From assembly GCA_031213475.1 (NCBI GenBank), contig JARUPZ010000027.1, positions 4,623,330-4,687,329 on the forward strand: 64,000 nucleotides of DNA. The letters run 5' to 3'. Origin of the DNA: Nereocystis luetkeana. Taxonomy: Eukaryota > Sar > Phaeophyceae > Laminariales > Laminariaceae. This document shows positions 23,266-34,518 of this stretch, piece by piece. The notes beneath the pieces were generated by a model. That model ran no database searches, was not told the DNA's origin, and was given only the letters and a program-made list of their open reading frames with translations. How positions within the stretch are numbered: position 1 is the first letter of the stretch; each line of letters opens with the position of its first letter. The translations under genes and the position numbers were made by a program.

Positions 23266-26200
23266 TTATTGGCCGGGCTCCTCCTCCGGTTTAATCCACA
23301 GCGCGGTGTTCGTACAGGCGCTCGCGATGACCGCGTACTTCGGGCTGCACAGCACCCGTCCCACCGACGACCCGTGCCCCTTGAGTACCTTGGCCAGCTT
23401 GCCGTCCTCTGCGCTCCAGACGTAGATGCCGCGGTCTTCCGACCCGGAGAGGACGTACTGCGCGTTCGGGGTAAAACACGCGTCCAGCTCGGAGTGGTTG
23501 TCGTTCGAATGCCCGGTGAAAACCTTGAAGGAAAAAAAGAAAGAAAGCAAAGGCACGGCACGGCACAGCACAGCACGGCAAGGGGTTAACGAAGAAATGT
23601 GGTTTAGCTATACGGGACGACGCGAGCCTCTCCGTGGGGTCGGCGAAGGCGCGGCGCACGATTGGCCGTCAGGAAGTTTTCATTACCCGCCACATGGATC
23701 CAATGGTTGGAGGGAGCGTCATTGGCCGCTATTAATAGTCATCGATTTTACCCCCCAGGTTGGATGGTATATATGGTCGGGAGCGCCCGGCTGGCGATAC
23801 GTTTGGGTCTTCCACCGTCGAAGTTTAGCATGCGCCGGGGGGGGGGGGGGGGTACTCATGTCATGCATGGCCGCAGTCGTATGGCCACAGGGGGTGGCAG
23901 TACTATTTACGGGGGACCATACACAGTAAATAGGACCTACGTTACACACAAAAACCTACAAATTCTCCTATTTTTACTCACAATACTTGGTCCTATTTAG
24001 TATGGTCCCCCGTACTATTACGGGGGACCATAGTTACTAGGACCTACGGTACACACAAAAACCTATATATTTTCCTATTTTTACTATCAATATTTGGTCC
24101 TGTTTACTATGGCCCCCCGTAGTAGCGGGAAGGGACGCCCACGTTTGGCTCATCCCATACATCCAAGCGGTGTGCGATACTTATGAAAACTAAAGACCGA
24201 GTCAAACCGGTGGATACATGCAGATGTATCAAACGCTTTCGAAGCGGTGCGGTCTTCCAAAAGTGCAAGAAGGTGCTGGATGGGATGGGAGGCGTGTGTG
24301 TGTGTGTGGGGGGGGGGGTACTCGATATCATGCGTGGCCGTAGTCGTATGATTATAGACCTTCGCATCAATACAACGCCGGGACGGAGCACGCCGGGTTT
24401 TCACCGACCAGGAAGGCAGACACCGCTAGCACCGGAAGCGCGAAGCAAGCGCCGTGGGGTATTCAGCGAGTCGTAGGAAGCGTGAGAGGTGCTGCAACCT
24501 GCCAAGCACCGCTTGCGAGGCGGACTTTCTTGCGCATGTCTGACGGTGTCGATTGAATTGGTTGGTTTTCCGGTGTGGCCAACTGCAGAGACAGCGGTGG
24601 GGTTTACTGAGTAACTGCCTCTTGGGGTGCCTTACCATATACCAGGTACACAGTTACCTTGGTACGTGATGCGACCATACCCCTCGTGCGCAGTTAGGGC
24701 TCTCCACCCGGCACGAATTATCGCCAAAAAGGGGGGGGTCTCTGCCGCTACAATACAAACAGTTGTCCAAAAAAACACCCATGAATAGTCTTGCTTGCGC
24801 ATCATCTTCATGTAATCCGGCGTGACCCTGCGCGTACCGCTGTACATGCCGATACGACCATGACCACCGCTGCACCGCGTTTTTCGATTTGGTCGCTTCA
24901 GGGCACACGGCGACCAACACCGCTCAAGCCGCTCAAGCCACCGAGCGATGGGATGACAGCGGGGGGGGCTGAAAAGGTGTGATGGTTGCTGTGAAAAGTG
25001 GATGCCCTCACGGGAACACTGCGTAGACAAGAAAAACAAAAAAGCTTGAGATTCGCCCTCCCCAAGACTCCCTTCGTGGCCGATTCGCTCTTAAACCCTT
25101 ACAGCACATACAGCACATACAGCACATACAATTAATTCGGCGAGAAACTACTTGGAAATAGACTAGGAGCGTTTTTGCGATATTACCTACTGTTCCAAGT
25201 AAACTATACGTAAACTACTGTCGTGAGTAAAAGCGTCAAACATGTAAGTACATGTACTGTTGCTGTGTCACACCGTGTTGCAGCCGAACTACCCCGATTT
25301 TCGCAACAAGAAACGACAACAGCGACAACAAAAAATAAGGAAAAAAAAAACAGAGCCGAGAAACAAATAAACGAACAAACAAACCAACCAACAAACAAAC
25401 AAGCAAACAAACAAACACGAAAAAAAAACAAACAATAAAACAGAAAAACAGAAGAAACAAAAAAACAAAGAAACAAAAAAAACAAAAAAAAACGAAAAGC
25501 AAAAACAAAAAACAAAAAAACAGCAAAGCGACGCACGCACGCACCGCACCGCACCGCACCGCGCCGCACCGTACCTGCTTCACGTCGCCTTCGAAAGCGT
25601 GCAACGTCAGGACCAAGCTCGCGTCCGTCGCGATCAGGATGCTCTGCCCGTCCGCGCTGAACTTCATGCTCTTCCACCGCGCGAGCGACAACGCCTTCGC
25701 CTTCTTCGGTCGCGTGCCCGCCTTTACCATGAACTCCTCCACCTGCACCAACAACAAAAATGCCAAAATGCCCCCACACAAACGAAGCGAAGGTGTTGTA
25801 CGTACAGCGGAGGGTTTCCCGTTGCGCGCCACGAGACGCGCGGGAACAGGGGGTGTACTCGATAGGAGAGATGTGCTCGATCTCATGCATGGCCGTAGTC
25901 GTACGACCATAGACCCTCGCATCCCTACAATGCGGGGAACAGGGGGTGGGGGATACGTGATCGCCGTGAAAAAAGGAAAACAAAAACAGTATACGCGGGC
26001 GATATCAAAATCACACTTGTATACATACGTACTCCCGTTAGGTATACAGCATTCTGTACGAAAGAACGAGGCCGGCTAGTTTTCCCACCGGGTTTTTCGT
26101 AACATACAAAAAAAACTGCCTGACACGTTGGACGTCTTAAGGCGGGGGGAGTATATTAATAGCCAGTCTTATTTCTGACGATTCGCACATGAGGGGAGCT

Positions 26201-29200
26201 CCCAACTGTTTCCGACAATAAAAAATGGACCATTAAATCAAGAGAAAACAATCCCTCGAAACTACACTGTGTACACCTGGTATATCATGCCATGGTATTA
26301 CGGGGGACCATAGTAAATAGGACCTACGGCAACACGCAAAAACCTACCAGGTATATATTCACCTTTTTTTACTAACAAGATTTGGTTCTATTGACTATGG
26401 TCCCCCGTAATAGTTATTTCTCGGATGATAAATGTAAAAAACGAAAAATTGGGATCAACGAACGATTTCGGACAAACCAGGAAGAAAAAAAAAAACAAAA
26501 TGGGGAGCGATATCGGGACAACGAGATCGTGAAAACAAGCCAGCCTGCGGCTTCCTTGCCCACGACGCCGTCAGCAAACTCCGGCCAGAAAAAAACAAAC
26601 AAAAAAACATCGTGTTGCGATGCTCGCTGGAGGACACGCCGCGGAACCGAGGCTGTGGCGGGGGAGGGGGGGACGGGGGGGGGGTGTACTCGACATCATG
26701 CATGGCCGTAGTCGTATCACCATAGACCCTCGTACGTCCGGTTTTTGTCCACCAGGCAGGGGAGGGGGGGGGGTTGGGGGGGGGTGGGGGAGAGAGAGGG
26801 GGATAGCATGGAAGCGCAAAAGGCGCGAAACAGAGAAACAAATCTCTTAGCAAAACCTCCCAGCCGGGGGTCCGCCGCCCAATACTTCAGCAGCGCACCT
26901 TGGTGTGCTCCACGTTGAACGTATCGAACGGCCCCTTCTCGTACTGCCGCGTCCGTCGGTCAGCCGGTCGGTCCGTCGGTCAGTTGGTCGGTCGGTCGGT
27001 CGGTCGGTCGGTTGCGTACACAAAGCCCGAAAACGAGAAAAAAAAAGCGCGCGAAAAAAACACCAGTGACGTGGGCGTTGCGTACCCATTTACATGCACA
27101 TCCGAAAGGGCAGGTAAGAGACGGAACGAAAATGACACGGGGCGCACGGATTGCACACGGGGAAGGAGAGAAGGAGGATATCTCGATTATCAACGAAGAA
27201 AGCGATATGTATGTGAAATGTGTAGGACGGCGACGCGCGCCCGGTTTTGTTTTCCGTTCGCGAAGGCGGAGGGTGTACCTTGCAAGGCCAGCTGTAGCTC
27301 CCAAAGAAACAAAACCCGCGACAAAAACCGTGTGCCAGGTGTGTGCTCGTACCGGGTATGACCTGTTGTACTGCGCGGGGTGCTTCCACCATAACTATCC
27401 GACACTATGTGAAAGTAAAGAACTGGCCCGACGATACATCCGTTTTATTCAGGGATGGGATGAGAAAAGAAATACAACGATCCCCCCCTATCCCCGACCT
27501 CCCTCCCAAAAGGCGTTATGCACGGCAGGCAGCGCCACAGTCGTTCAGTTCTCTGCCCTGCAATGACCTTACAGCCACCACGCAACGGTACGACGAGTGA
27601 GTTGTGACGCAGGCGTTGTTAGGGGCGTGCGGAGCAAGACGCTTGGCAAACGATGTTGCTGTCTTCAAGAGGGAACACAGGCGACACGCGCGGCGCTACC
27701 TGCTTCATAAAAAAAGGCAATACAGTTCAGAAAAACAGGTGAAGCCATCCACCCAGTGCACAAACAACAAGTGATAGTCGTAGAACGAGTAGCCTTCCGA
27801 CGCAAAGACTACCTTCCGATACAAAGGTAATTCGTAGCGAGTAGCCTTCCAGCACGAAAGACTACTCGTAGCGAGTACAGTAGCCTTCCGACACAACAGA
27901 CTACTCGTAGCGAGTACAGTAGCCTTCCGACACAACAGACCACGGGAAACCCCCCCCCCAAAAAACAATCAAATAATCCGCTCTGCCGCCGCAATCGACC
28001 GATTTTCCTGAGGCCATCTTGAACCGACCGATACGACAAACAAAAAACAGAAAACCGATTGAAACTACAGTACTTCACACCTCTAGCAGATACATCACGA
28101 TCTATCTATCTATCTACAGTAAAACATCTAGTTCCTCACCTGCCACTGTGAGAGGTTGTGCAGGACCTGCATGTAGTATAGATCCTACCCCCGCAGGAAA
28201 CATATGCTGCTGCAGATGAAGCAGATCACACAGCTCCCACGTGGCAGGCAACGTGAGCTACAGTAGATCGTACCCCTCCGTCCGTGAATATAGGGACCAT
28301 TTACACACTAATAATCAACAAAAAAAATCCTTATATTCAGGGACAGAGAGGGGCAGATCAGGAATCCATCTATCTGATTTATCTGACCAGAGAGACTTAT
28401 ATCATCCAGAGGGAGTCGACAATGACCTCTGCATTTTCATTCCCCACATCTCCTCCCCCCCCCTTATCTCTCTCCGATCTCACTCACGTTTCGCGCGTCG
28501 TAGAGCTTGATAATGTTGGCCTTTCCGGTGAACGTCGCCGCCGCGAACACCAGCCCCTGCTGGTCATACGCCACGTACGGCGTCCCGTACCCCTTGGGAA
28601 ACTCCAACACGGCCAGGCATTGCGGCCGCGAGAGGTGCCACAACCGTACAGTCCTAAAATGGGACACACCCGGCGGTAACAGAGGGGACACAGAAAACGT
28701 GAAAAAAAAAGACACACACACATAAAAAGAAGCCGGGGTTTCAAAGGGGGGGGGGGGGGGGGGGGTAGTCATGTCATGCATGGCCGCAGTCGTGTTTACC
28801 ACAGACCCTCGCTCTGAAGGAGGTGTGCTTAGTAAGGTACTTTCGAGTATACACTCGGGGATACCCGGGTATCAAACCTGCTATTTGTTTGGTCATACTC
28901 GGGTAGGTACCCGGGTAATCCGCGAGTATTCACACTAAACCTATTTATTTATCTTTTGTCATACTCGGGTAGGTACCCGCGTACCCCGCGAGTATGGACA
29001 CTGAACCTACAGTAGTTATTTTCATAATACTCGGGTAGGTACCCGGGTACGGCGAGTGTACGCACTAAACCTACTGTAGTGTTTTCTGTCATACTCGGGT
29101 ATGTTCCCGGGATCCCCGCGAGTATACACATTAAACCTAGCTTTTTTTGTCATATTCGGGGATAAATAGATACCCGGGTACCTCACGAGAATATACTGAA

Positions 29201-32200
29201 GAACCCTACCAATACTGAACACACTCGATCGTGTTTTCCACTTGTACTCGGTATGAGACCTACAGTAATCCACAGGATGATTGATCGGGGGCTGTGCGCA
29301 AAATTCATCTCAAGAGTCCGTTCTACGGAGAGGTTTAGAGCTCCTCATTTAGAATAGCAGCAACAAAAACCTACGGTAGGCATTAATCACATGTACCCCT
29401 CCCCCGCCATTTTTTTCGTTGCCGGCACTCTTTCTTGACCCTTGACGGGCAGTCGTTTAAGTACAGCCGTCAAGGACAACCGTCGAGGACCTCCCCACCC
29501 TAAAAGTACTGTAGTCCCACACTAGCACTACAGTAGTACCCGACAAGGACATCCGTCAAGGACATCCGTCAAGGACATCCGTCAAGGACCTCCCCACACT
29601 AAACTATTGTAAGTAGTCCCACACTAAGACTACTGTAATATCGCTCTAAACGGAAACGTAAGGACGGTTTGGTCTTCACATGTATACGGCAACGGTCCTT
29701 GCATTTCCGTCCAGGCTGGTGATAGTAAATACCTTGTATTGGATAGCAGGGATTACCTCAAGACTACCAGCCTACCCGTCTAACCGGCTATCAAGTCTAA
29801 AAGGATTTGATGCCTTGACGGGTCAAGACCTGACCGAAACTCGACGCCTTGACAAGCCACGACCTGACCGAAATTCGACGCCTTGACAAGCCACGGCCTG
29901 ACCGAAATTCGACGCCTAGATGGGTCAAGATTAAGTTTTGACGGGTCAATAATAGGTCTTGACCCGTCAAGACCATTCTTTGATGGGTCAAGACTAATTC
30001 GCCAACCGACGCCTTGACGGGTCAAGACCAGGCTTTGACCGGTCGAAAATAGGCCTTGACGGGTTCAGACCAGACCCGCGAACCGATATATTCGTCTAGC
30101 GTGGCGTGACTCCTTACGCCACATACATACCACTCCGGACGGAGTCGAAAGGACCGTTGGAGTGCAAAAAAGAAGATCAAACGGCTCTTACAATTCCTCC
30201 CAGAGTGGTACACTAAAACAGCATCAATCGTAACTCTTGCCTGTCGAGGGAGCCGGTCATGAAGTGGTCGTCGGTGGGGCTCATGGCGATTGAGACGACC
30301 TTGTCGGTGTGTCCGTTGAAAAAACGCAGGAAGCGATTATCGTAAAGCGACAGGTATCGCACCGCGTGGTCTGCGCCGGGCGCATCCGAGCTGACCAGCA
30401 CGGTCTGTGTCGGGGGCGGCGGCGGAGGGCGACAGACAGAGGGGTGGAACGGGAACCAGTTGGTTGTTTTTTCGAACAGGACGTTTTCGGTTTGAGTGGC
30501 CACAGGCGATTTTTTTTTCTGGGAAATGAGCTATTACTGCTTGTTGTTGTTGCCTTTTTGGGCCGCAGTCTCGTTTGGGGGACCAAACTACTTAGAATTT
30601 GACTGGTTTGTCCCCAAAACGGGACTGACTCCAGTTTTGCCCTGAAAGGGTTGACTCATCGCCAAAAGAAAAGAAAATAAACTATTAATAGTTCGTGGTC
30701 TCGGTACAGGTTCCAACAACTCCGGAGTGGAAGCAGCATCTCAGAAGTAAATAGAAACATACCTGGTACAAAAAACAGTACAAATCGCAACTGAAACTGC
30801 GAGTATGATGTACATCGCACACCCACACTTCGTGCAACAACAAAAATGTGAAAATCAGCGCACGTATCATATGCACCAGAGTGTGACAGAACATCGTCAT
30901 CAGCGCCATCTTCATCATTCGAGAACGGCATGTAAAAGTGCGCACATATACAGGGCATGATTGTGTCCTCTACAGCGGGGGGGGGGGGCGTACGGTACGG
31001 ATGATAGCGGCAGACCACGCACACCACGCATCATACCGCGAGGCGGAAGAACGATTGCGCGCGACCTCATGGACGCGTGCTTACAGCGAACCACGTCGTG
31101 TGTACTGCTGTAGTAGTGTCGGGGGGATCGAACGAAGCGCAATGTGGCGCAACTAAAAAAACGAAAGAAGAATCATGTCGAATCATGATCATCGAACCCT
31201 ACAGCGGTACCATAGCTCTGCTCTCCCTGTTTTGGTGCAAAGGTCTCGCGTTCCCACGAGTTGCACGACGGCTCATCCACCCCACGCCGTGGCTGATGTT
31301 CATCACGGACAGCCGTGAGGTGTCGCGAAGGTCTCGACCCAAAACGACCCACGCCACGAAAAACACCTTTCTACGAGTATGAACACACACAACACACACA
31401 CCCCACGGCTACATAGAACAACGTACAGCAGTTCTGCCGGGCCGCCAACCGTAGTACCCGTAGTAGAAATACGGGACAAGGTGCGGAAACTTGGAGGCGT
31501 GTACTGACCCAGCTTCGACAGAAAATGGTCGAAAAATGCGTGGCTTCTAACCCTAACCCTAACCTCGACTGCCCTGGGAAATTCCACGGTCCTTCGCGGG
31601 TCAGGAGGTTTTCAAAAATTCATGGGTCTGGTCGGGGCAAGAGGTTTTCGAAATATCATAGGTAGGGTCGGCTCGAGCTAACTCGACCCAACCCGACCCG
31701 ACCCGACCCGATCCGACCTGGCTCGACTCGATCCGACCTGGCTCGAACCGATCCGACCTGGCTCGACCCGATCCGCGAGTTTGTGTCTGACCAGTGAACA
31801 GCCGTGCGAATTTCTCGGGATTAAGCTGTAACGAGCAGCTACCGCTATTAATAGTGTGCACTATCAAACCATTATATGTCGAAGCTAGGCCCAAATCGAA
31901 CATTGCATTCACACTACCGGAAAGTTGTGCAGTTTTTTTTTTTGTCATGACAGCCCGACCGACCTGATCGTGGTGCGTGTACCGAATCACCCCGCAGCCG
32001 TACTTCTGCGTGTGGATGGTTTTTCGCTTGCGGCCCTCCACGGCGTTAATCAGTGTCACGCTCCTGCCAAGCGCGTGCGCGCGCACAAAAAAAAAAAGCA
32101 ACAAGGGCGTGTGGGGCTGCTTGACACCAATCGCCATTGTCAGAAGTTGCATCTACAGGACGAGAAACATAAGGGGAATGTTTCACGTGGTTCAGATCTG

Positions 32201-34518
32201 GCGGGCTAAGTCGGAACACCTTCCGGTACGCCATCAGCAACGTGCACACACTTGGGTCTCTCGATCATCGACCGAATCTTGAGGTCGGGCAAGCTGGTTG
32301 CGTGCAGCCGGGAGGCCCACCCAGATAGTCGCGAGCTGCATGGGGTTACTACAACTTACATAGAGTGGATATTTCAGAGTGTTGCTTGCTCTCTCGGGCG
32401 TGCAGCATCTATCGACAAAACAAAAAACCGGTATCTATATGATATGCAGACGAGTGAATTTGTTGTACATCGACAGCATTGCGGGCTCAATGGTAGACGC
32501 TGTCCACGTGCCGTAATTCAACCCCTTTAGAACTGCAGTCCCGTTTGGGGGACAAACCACTCAAAATCTAAGTAGTTTGTCCCCAAAACGGGACTGCGGT
32601 TCTAAAAGGTCAACCTCCAGCAACCACGGGCATCGAGGAAACGAGGGGGAGGGGGGGGGGAAAGGTTCGCACCAATGCCAAGCAAAGGTGTCAGGAGACA
32701 TGTCAAGCAAGGCAACACGTGCGCCCTCCAGGGTGTAGGGCTTAGTGTTCCAGACAAAAAAACTACCAGGGTAGTGGTTTGATGTCAGTCAACGCATATC
32801 AAGGCAAAGTTGCTGTCTGGCAGGGGGCGAAAATTCTGCCTCCTGACATCTTTGATGCCAAGTGGCGGGTAAGGATGGGGTCTAACCTAGAGAAAGGTTG
32901 GGAGGGGGTGAGGCGGTCGTCGTTTCTCATGTCAGCCGGGCGCAGGCCGGCGTTCACAGTCAAGTCAGATTTGAGGGGGGAAAGAGTAGACCGAGAGGAC
33001 AACGGTGGCAGTTACGGCAATCCAAGAGAGGTGCGTAGGCTGACAAGACATCTGCGAGTTGTGGAGACGTACGTACTGCTGCACACAATGGGGACGGCGA
33101 CGCGTAAGGGATAAGATACGCGCGGTGCCATGGATGTGGCGGGCGCTCATCCTTGCGCAAGTGTGTGCTCATGTGCTCATGACACGTCCGCCGTGCTGCC
33201 GTCTTATACTGCTGGTGTTTTCGAACCTTGGGTGCCGGTGTGCGTTTACGGCAGTGCCTTACTGGAGTGTCACACCGTCTGAGCATCAAGTCGGCTTAGT
33301 CTGTACTGCACTGTATTGATAAAAAGGTTGTGGCGCGAGCGGAGATAAAAGCCAAAAAATGTGGAGGCAGAGCTCAGAGCTCGCGTACCCCTAAGATAGA
33401 TAGTACTTTGTACTACATGCTGGTACGTATACTAGACTACACGTGCTTGTACATACACCAGGTGTCATACCAGACTACCGCCATGGAGGAGCTTTGGTTG
33501 TGAGTAAGAAGCAGCTCGAGCTTCTGGTACCAGTTACCTGGTGTGCTGGGTGTATACCACTCGAAGGCGGGCAAGGGTGTCTGGTTGAACGAATATATAT
33601 GCCAAACACAGCCGCTTCGTACACGTCATTCGCTTGAAGTTATATTAATAGTGGTCGTAGTCAAGTGGTACTATTAATACTATTAATATTAGTATCAAAT
33701 ACTGCTGTACCAGGTACGTATCTTGGGAACAGGCAGGATACATAGTACCACGCAGAGTAGGTTTAGCAGGTTGGGAGAAGGGATTTTTAGGGATGTTTTT
33801 TACTTGAAAAATGTGTTGCGTGGTCTGCACTTCGGAATCGTCGTCCGCAACTGAGAAATTTCCTGGTTCGATGCAAACTCGGCGCAGCCGCGTTTATGGC
33901 GAGTTTTGGCCCGTTTTGGCTGCGGTTTGGGGTCAGGGTTAGGGTTAGGGTTAGGGTTAGAGTCAGGGGTGGGGTTGGGTCTTCGCCCGTATCCTGATCC
34001 CAACAGGAACCAAAACACCCGAACAGCCTACCAACCTAAAGATCCCTTCTCCCAGATTGTTAAAGGTCCTCACCACGCAAGTGCTGTACCAGGTACTTGG
34101 TGCGATTTAGTGTGGAGCACGAGAACAGACCCCTTGCGTCGAAAACTTCGTCTGTTCTACAGCAGTACGAGTGCAGCAGTAGTATGGACGCGCTGGTTGC
34201 CCAATGCTGCCACAACTCTCCGTGCCAAAAAGTACCCGCGGGTACGGAAAGTACCATCAGTAATTATGCGGTCTTGAAGCCCTCTCGCCACAAGGACATA
34301 CCGCTAAATGTACCATCCTCTCACTTGTCGCTGTTGGCCGCGACGAACAGCTCCCCGTCCTCGTGAAAATCCATAGAAGTCACGGTGCTTTCGCCCGTAA
34401 ACACCTGCCCGATCGCCATCGCCGGAACGTTGAAGTCACCCTTCGCCTCGTCACCACCGACCCCATCGTCACCCATTGCTGCCTCATCGATACAACCTTC
34501 TTCCCAGTCCTGAGACAT
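23266..34518 (-). CDS. WDR82: WDR82/Swd2-like WD40-repeat protein, seven exons
   Basis: WDR82 (yeast Swd2) is a nuclear beta-propeller subunit of Set1/COMPASS H3K4 methyltransferase and of PNUTS-PP1 and termination complexes. Exons on the minus strand: 34518-34325, 32063-31964, 30404-30241, 28653-28488, 26943-26899, 25742-25575, 23523-23266. Phases agree at every junction (2, 0, 2, 0, 0, 0), giving about 364 residues against about 313 in the human protein. Conserved segments in order: VTSMDFHEDGELFVAANSDK, VEGRKRKTIHTQKYGCGVIR, AVRYLSLYDNRFLRFFNGHT, MSPTDDHFMTGSLDRTVRLW, GLVFAAATFTG, KLYDARNYEKGPFDTF, MKFSADGQSILIAT, FTPNAQYVLSGSEDRGIYVW, and the near-terminal ASACTNTALW. All donors are GT except exon 3 (AG|GCAAGA). 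The start is chosen at MSQDWEE; a nearer Met (PAMAIGQVF) is possible, so the acidic N-terminal extension is uncertain. Introns of 1.2-2.3 kb hold MITEs and tandem repeats. Confidence 0.92.
23838..23885 (+). repeat. Dispersed repeat family H, 5' fragment in WDR82 intron 6
   Basis: G-run, then GTACTCATGTCATGCATGGC and CGCAGTCGTATGGCC. Confidence 0.65.
23907..24013. mobile_element. MITE family B, copy 2
   Basis: In WDR82 intron 6. TTACGGGGGACCATACACAG and inverted match TTTAGTATGGTCCCCCGTA; orientation of the AT-rich centre is reversed relative to copy 1. It abuts copy 3. Confidence 0.88.
24018..24122. mobile_element. MITE family B, copy 3
   Basis: Flanked by TA at 24016 and 24123. TTACGGGGGACCATAGTTAC ... 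TTTACTATGGCCCCCCGTAG. Contains AACCTATATATTTT where copy 4 carries an extra CCAGGTA. Confidence 0.9.
24300..24530 (+). repeat. Dispersed repeat family H, long copy
   Basis: TG/G-run, GTACTCGATATCATGCGTGG, GTTTTCACCGACCAGGAAGG and a GC-rich end with GCTTGCGAGGCGGAC. Matches 14930-15165 in reverse. Confidence 0.75.
25310..25575. repeat. A-rich tract next to WDR82 exon 6 donor
   Basis: AAAC/AAAAAC-rich tract of about 200 bp followed by CGCACCGCAC repeats up to the exon boundary; T-rich on the gene's own strand. Confidence 0.85.
25850..25945 (+). repeat. Dispersed repeat family H fragment
   Basis: GGTGTACTCGATAGGAGAG, CATGCATGGCCGTAGTCGTA, GACCCTCGCATCCCTACAAT; in WDR82 intron 5. Confidence 0.7.
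26298..26410. mobile_element. MITE family B, copy 4, carrying TACCAGGTA
   Basis: Flanked by TA at 26296 and 26411. Ends TTACGGGGGACCATAGTAAA and TATGGTCCCCCGTAA. The centre reads AACCTACCAGGTATATATTC; removing CCAGGTA restores the sequence of copy 3. Confidence 0.9.
26676..26820 (+). repeat. Dispersed repeat family H fragment plus G-rich tract
   Basis: G-run, GTACTCGACATCATGCATGG, CCGTAGTCGTATCACCATAG, then a long G-rich tract; in WDR82 intron 5, just upstream of exon 5 on the plus coordinate. Confidence 0.7.
26953..27013. repeat. GGTC/CGGT tetranucleotide repeat
   Basis: GTCGGTCGGTCGGT-type run starting 10 bp from the acceptor of WDR82 exon 5, so the intron's polypyrimidine region on the gene strand is a GACC repeat. 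Confidence 0.9.
27785..27945. repeat. Tandem repeat, about 38-40 bp, four units
   Basis: AGTAGCCTTCCGACACAACA and GACTACTCGTAGCGAGTACA alternate four times with decay; in WDR82 intron 4. Confidence 0.8.
28745..28812 (+). repeat. Family H fragment with a 20-G run
   Basis: 20 consecutive G at 28746-28765, then TAGTCATGTCATGCATGGCC and GCAGTCGTGTTTACC; in WDR82 intron 3. Confidence 0.75.
28830..29220. repeat. Tandem repeat, about 62-68 bp, five or more units
   Basis: Each unit has CATACTCGGGTAGGTACCCG, a GCGAGTATACACACTAAACC-like part and a CTACAGTAG-type palindrome. In WDR82 intron 3. The spacing and decay are unlike a CRISPR array. Confidence 0.85.
29530..29600. repeat. 15-bp tandem repeat
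   Basis: GGACATCCGTCAA repeated four times, ending in a CCTCCCCACAC motif that also ends the previous block at 29485. Confidence 0.85.
29805..30075. repeat. Tandem repeat based on GCCTTGACGGGTCAAGACC
   Basis: Units of about 30-34 bp, three of them with CCTGACCGAAATTCGACGCC; the core TTGACGGGTCAAGAC is itself near-palindromic. In WDR82 intron 3. Confidence 0.8.
30239..30242 (-). promoter_or_regulatory. Non-canonical GC 5' splice site, WDR82 exon 3
   Basis: The exon 3 / intron 3 boundary reads CTCGACAG|GCAAGA on the minus strand. Using it joins GAC-AG to G-ACT in exon 4 and restores GSLDRTVRLW in frame. It is a GC-AG intron with a strong remaining donor consensus. No GT donor near it keeps the WD40 motif. 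Confidence 0.85.
30553..30654. mobile_element. MITE family A, copy 5
   Basis: In WDR82 intron 2. Left half GGGCCGCAGTCTCGTTTGGG, right half CCCCAAAACGGGACTGACTC with a small insertion, ending GAAAGGGTTGA. Confidence 0.8.
31546..31565 (-). repeat. Short interstitial TTAGGG tract
   Basis: CTAACCCTAACCCTAACC, three units; internal to the scaffold, in WDR82 intron 2. Confidence 0.8.
31680..31785. repeat. Pentanucleotide-like ACCCG repeat
   Basis: GACCCGACCCGACCCGATCC followed by three GATCCGACCTGGCTCGA units; in WDR82 intron 2. A similar tract is at 62040-62170. Confidence 0.8.
32518..32613. mobile_element. MITE family A, copy 6
   Basis: In WDR82 intron 1. TCAACCCCTTTAGAACTGCA at the left and the inverted match GGTTCTAAAAGGTCAA at the right; one of the least decayed copies. 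Confidence 0.9.
32690..32830 (+). repeat. Repeat family J, copy 2
   Basis: GTCAGGAGACATGTCAAGCA, TTAGTGTTCCAGACAAAAAA, then ACTACCAGGGTAGTGGTTTG and CAAGGCAAAGTTGCTGTC. Homologous to 63300-63470 and, reversed, 19850-19930. Confidence 0.65.
33772..34054. mobile_element. TIR element family F, copy 1, with TTAGGG tract
   Basis: 283 bp with imperfect terminal inverted repeats TGGGAGAAGGGATTTTTAGG and CCTAAAGATCCCTTCTCCCA. The inside carries four GGGTTA units at 33936-33960. The same element is at 52015-52292, 18 kb away. In WDR82 intron 1. Confidence 0.8.

Noticed and set aside
22798..23589. Long proline-rich open frames
   Set aside because: They follow C-runs in a tandem repeat and run antisense through WDR82 exon 7.
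28830..29220. Regularly spaced repeats resembling a CRISPR array
   Set aside because: Units vary in length and decay gradually, the 'spacers' are themselves similar, and the locus is an intron of a eukaryotic gene.
33936..33960. Telomere or chromosome-fusion scar
   Set aside because: Only four TTAGGG units, and they lie inside a duplicated TIR element.
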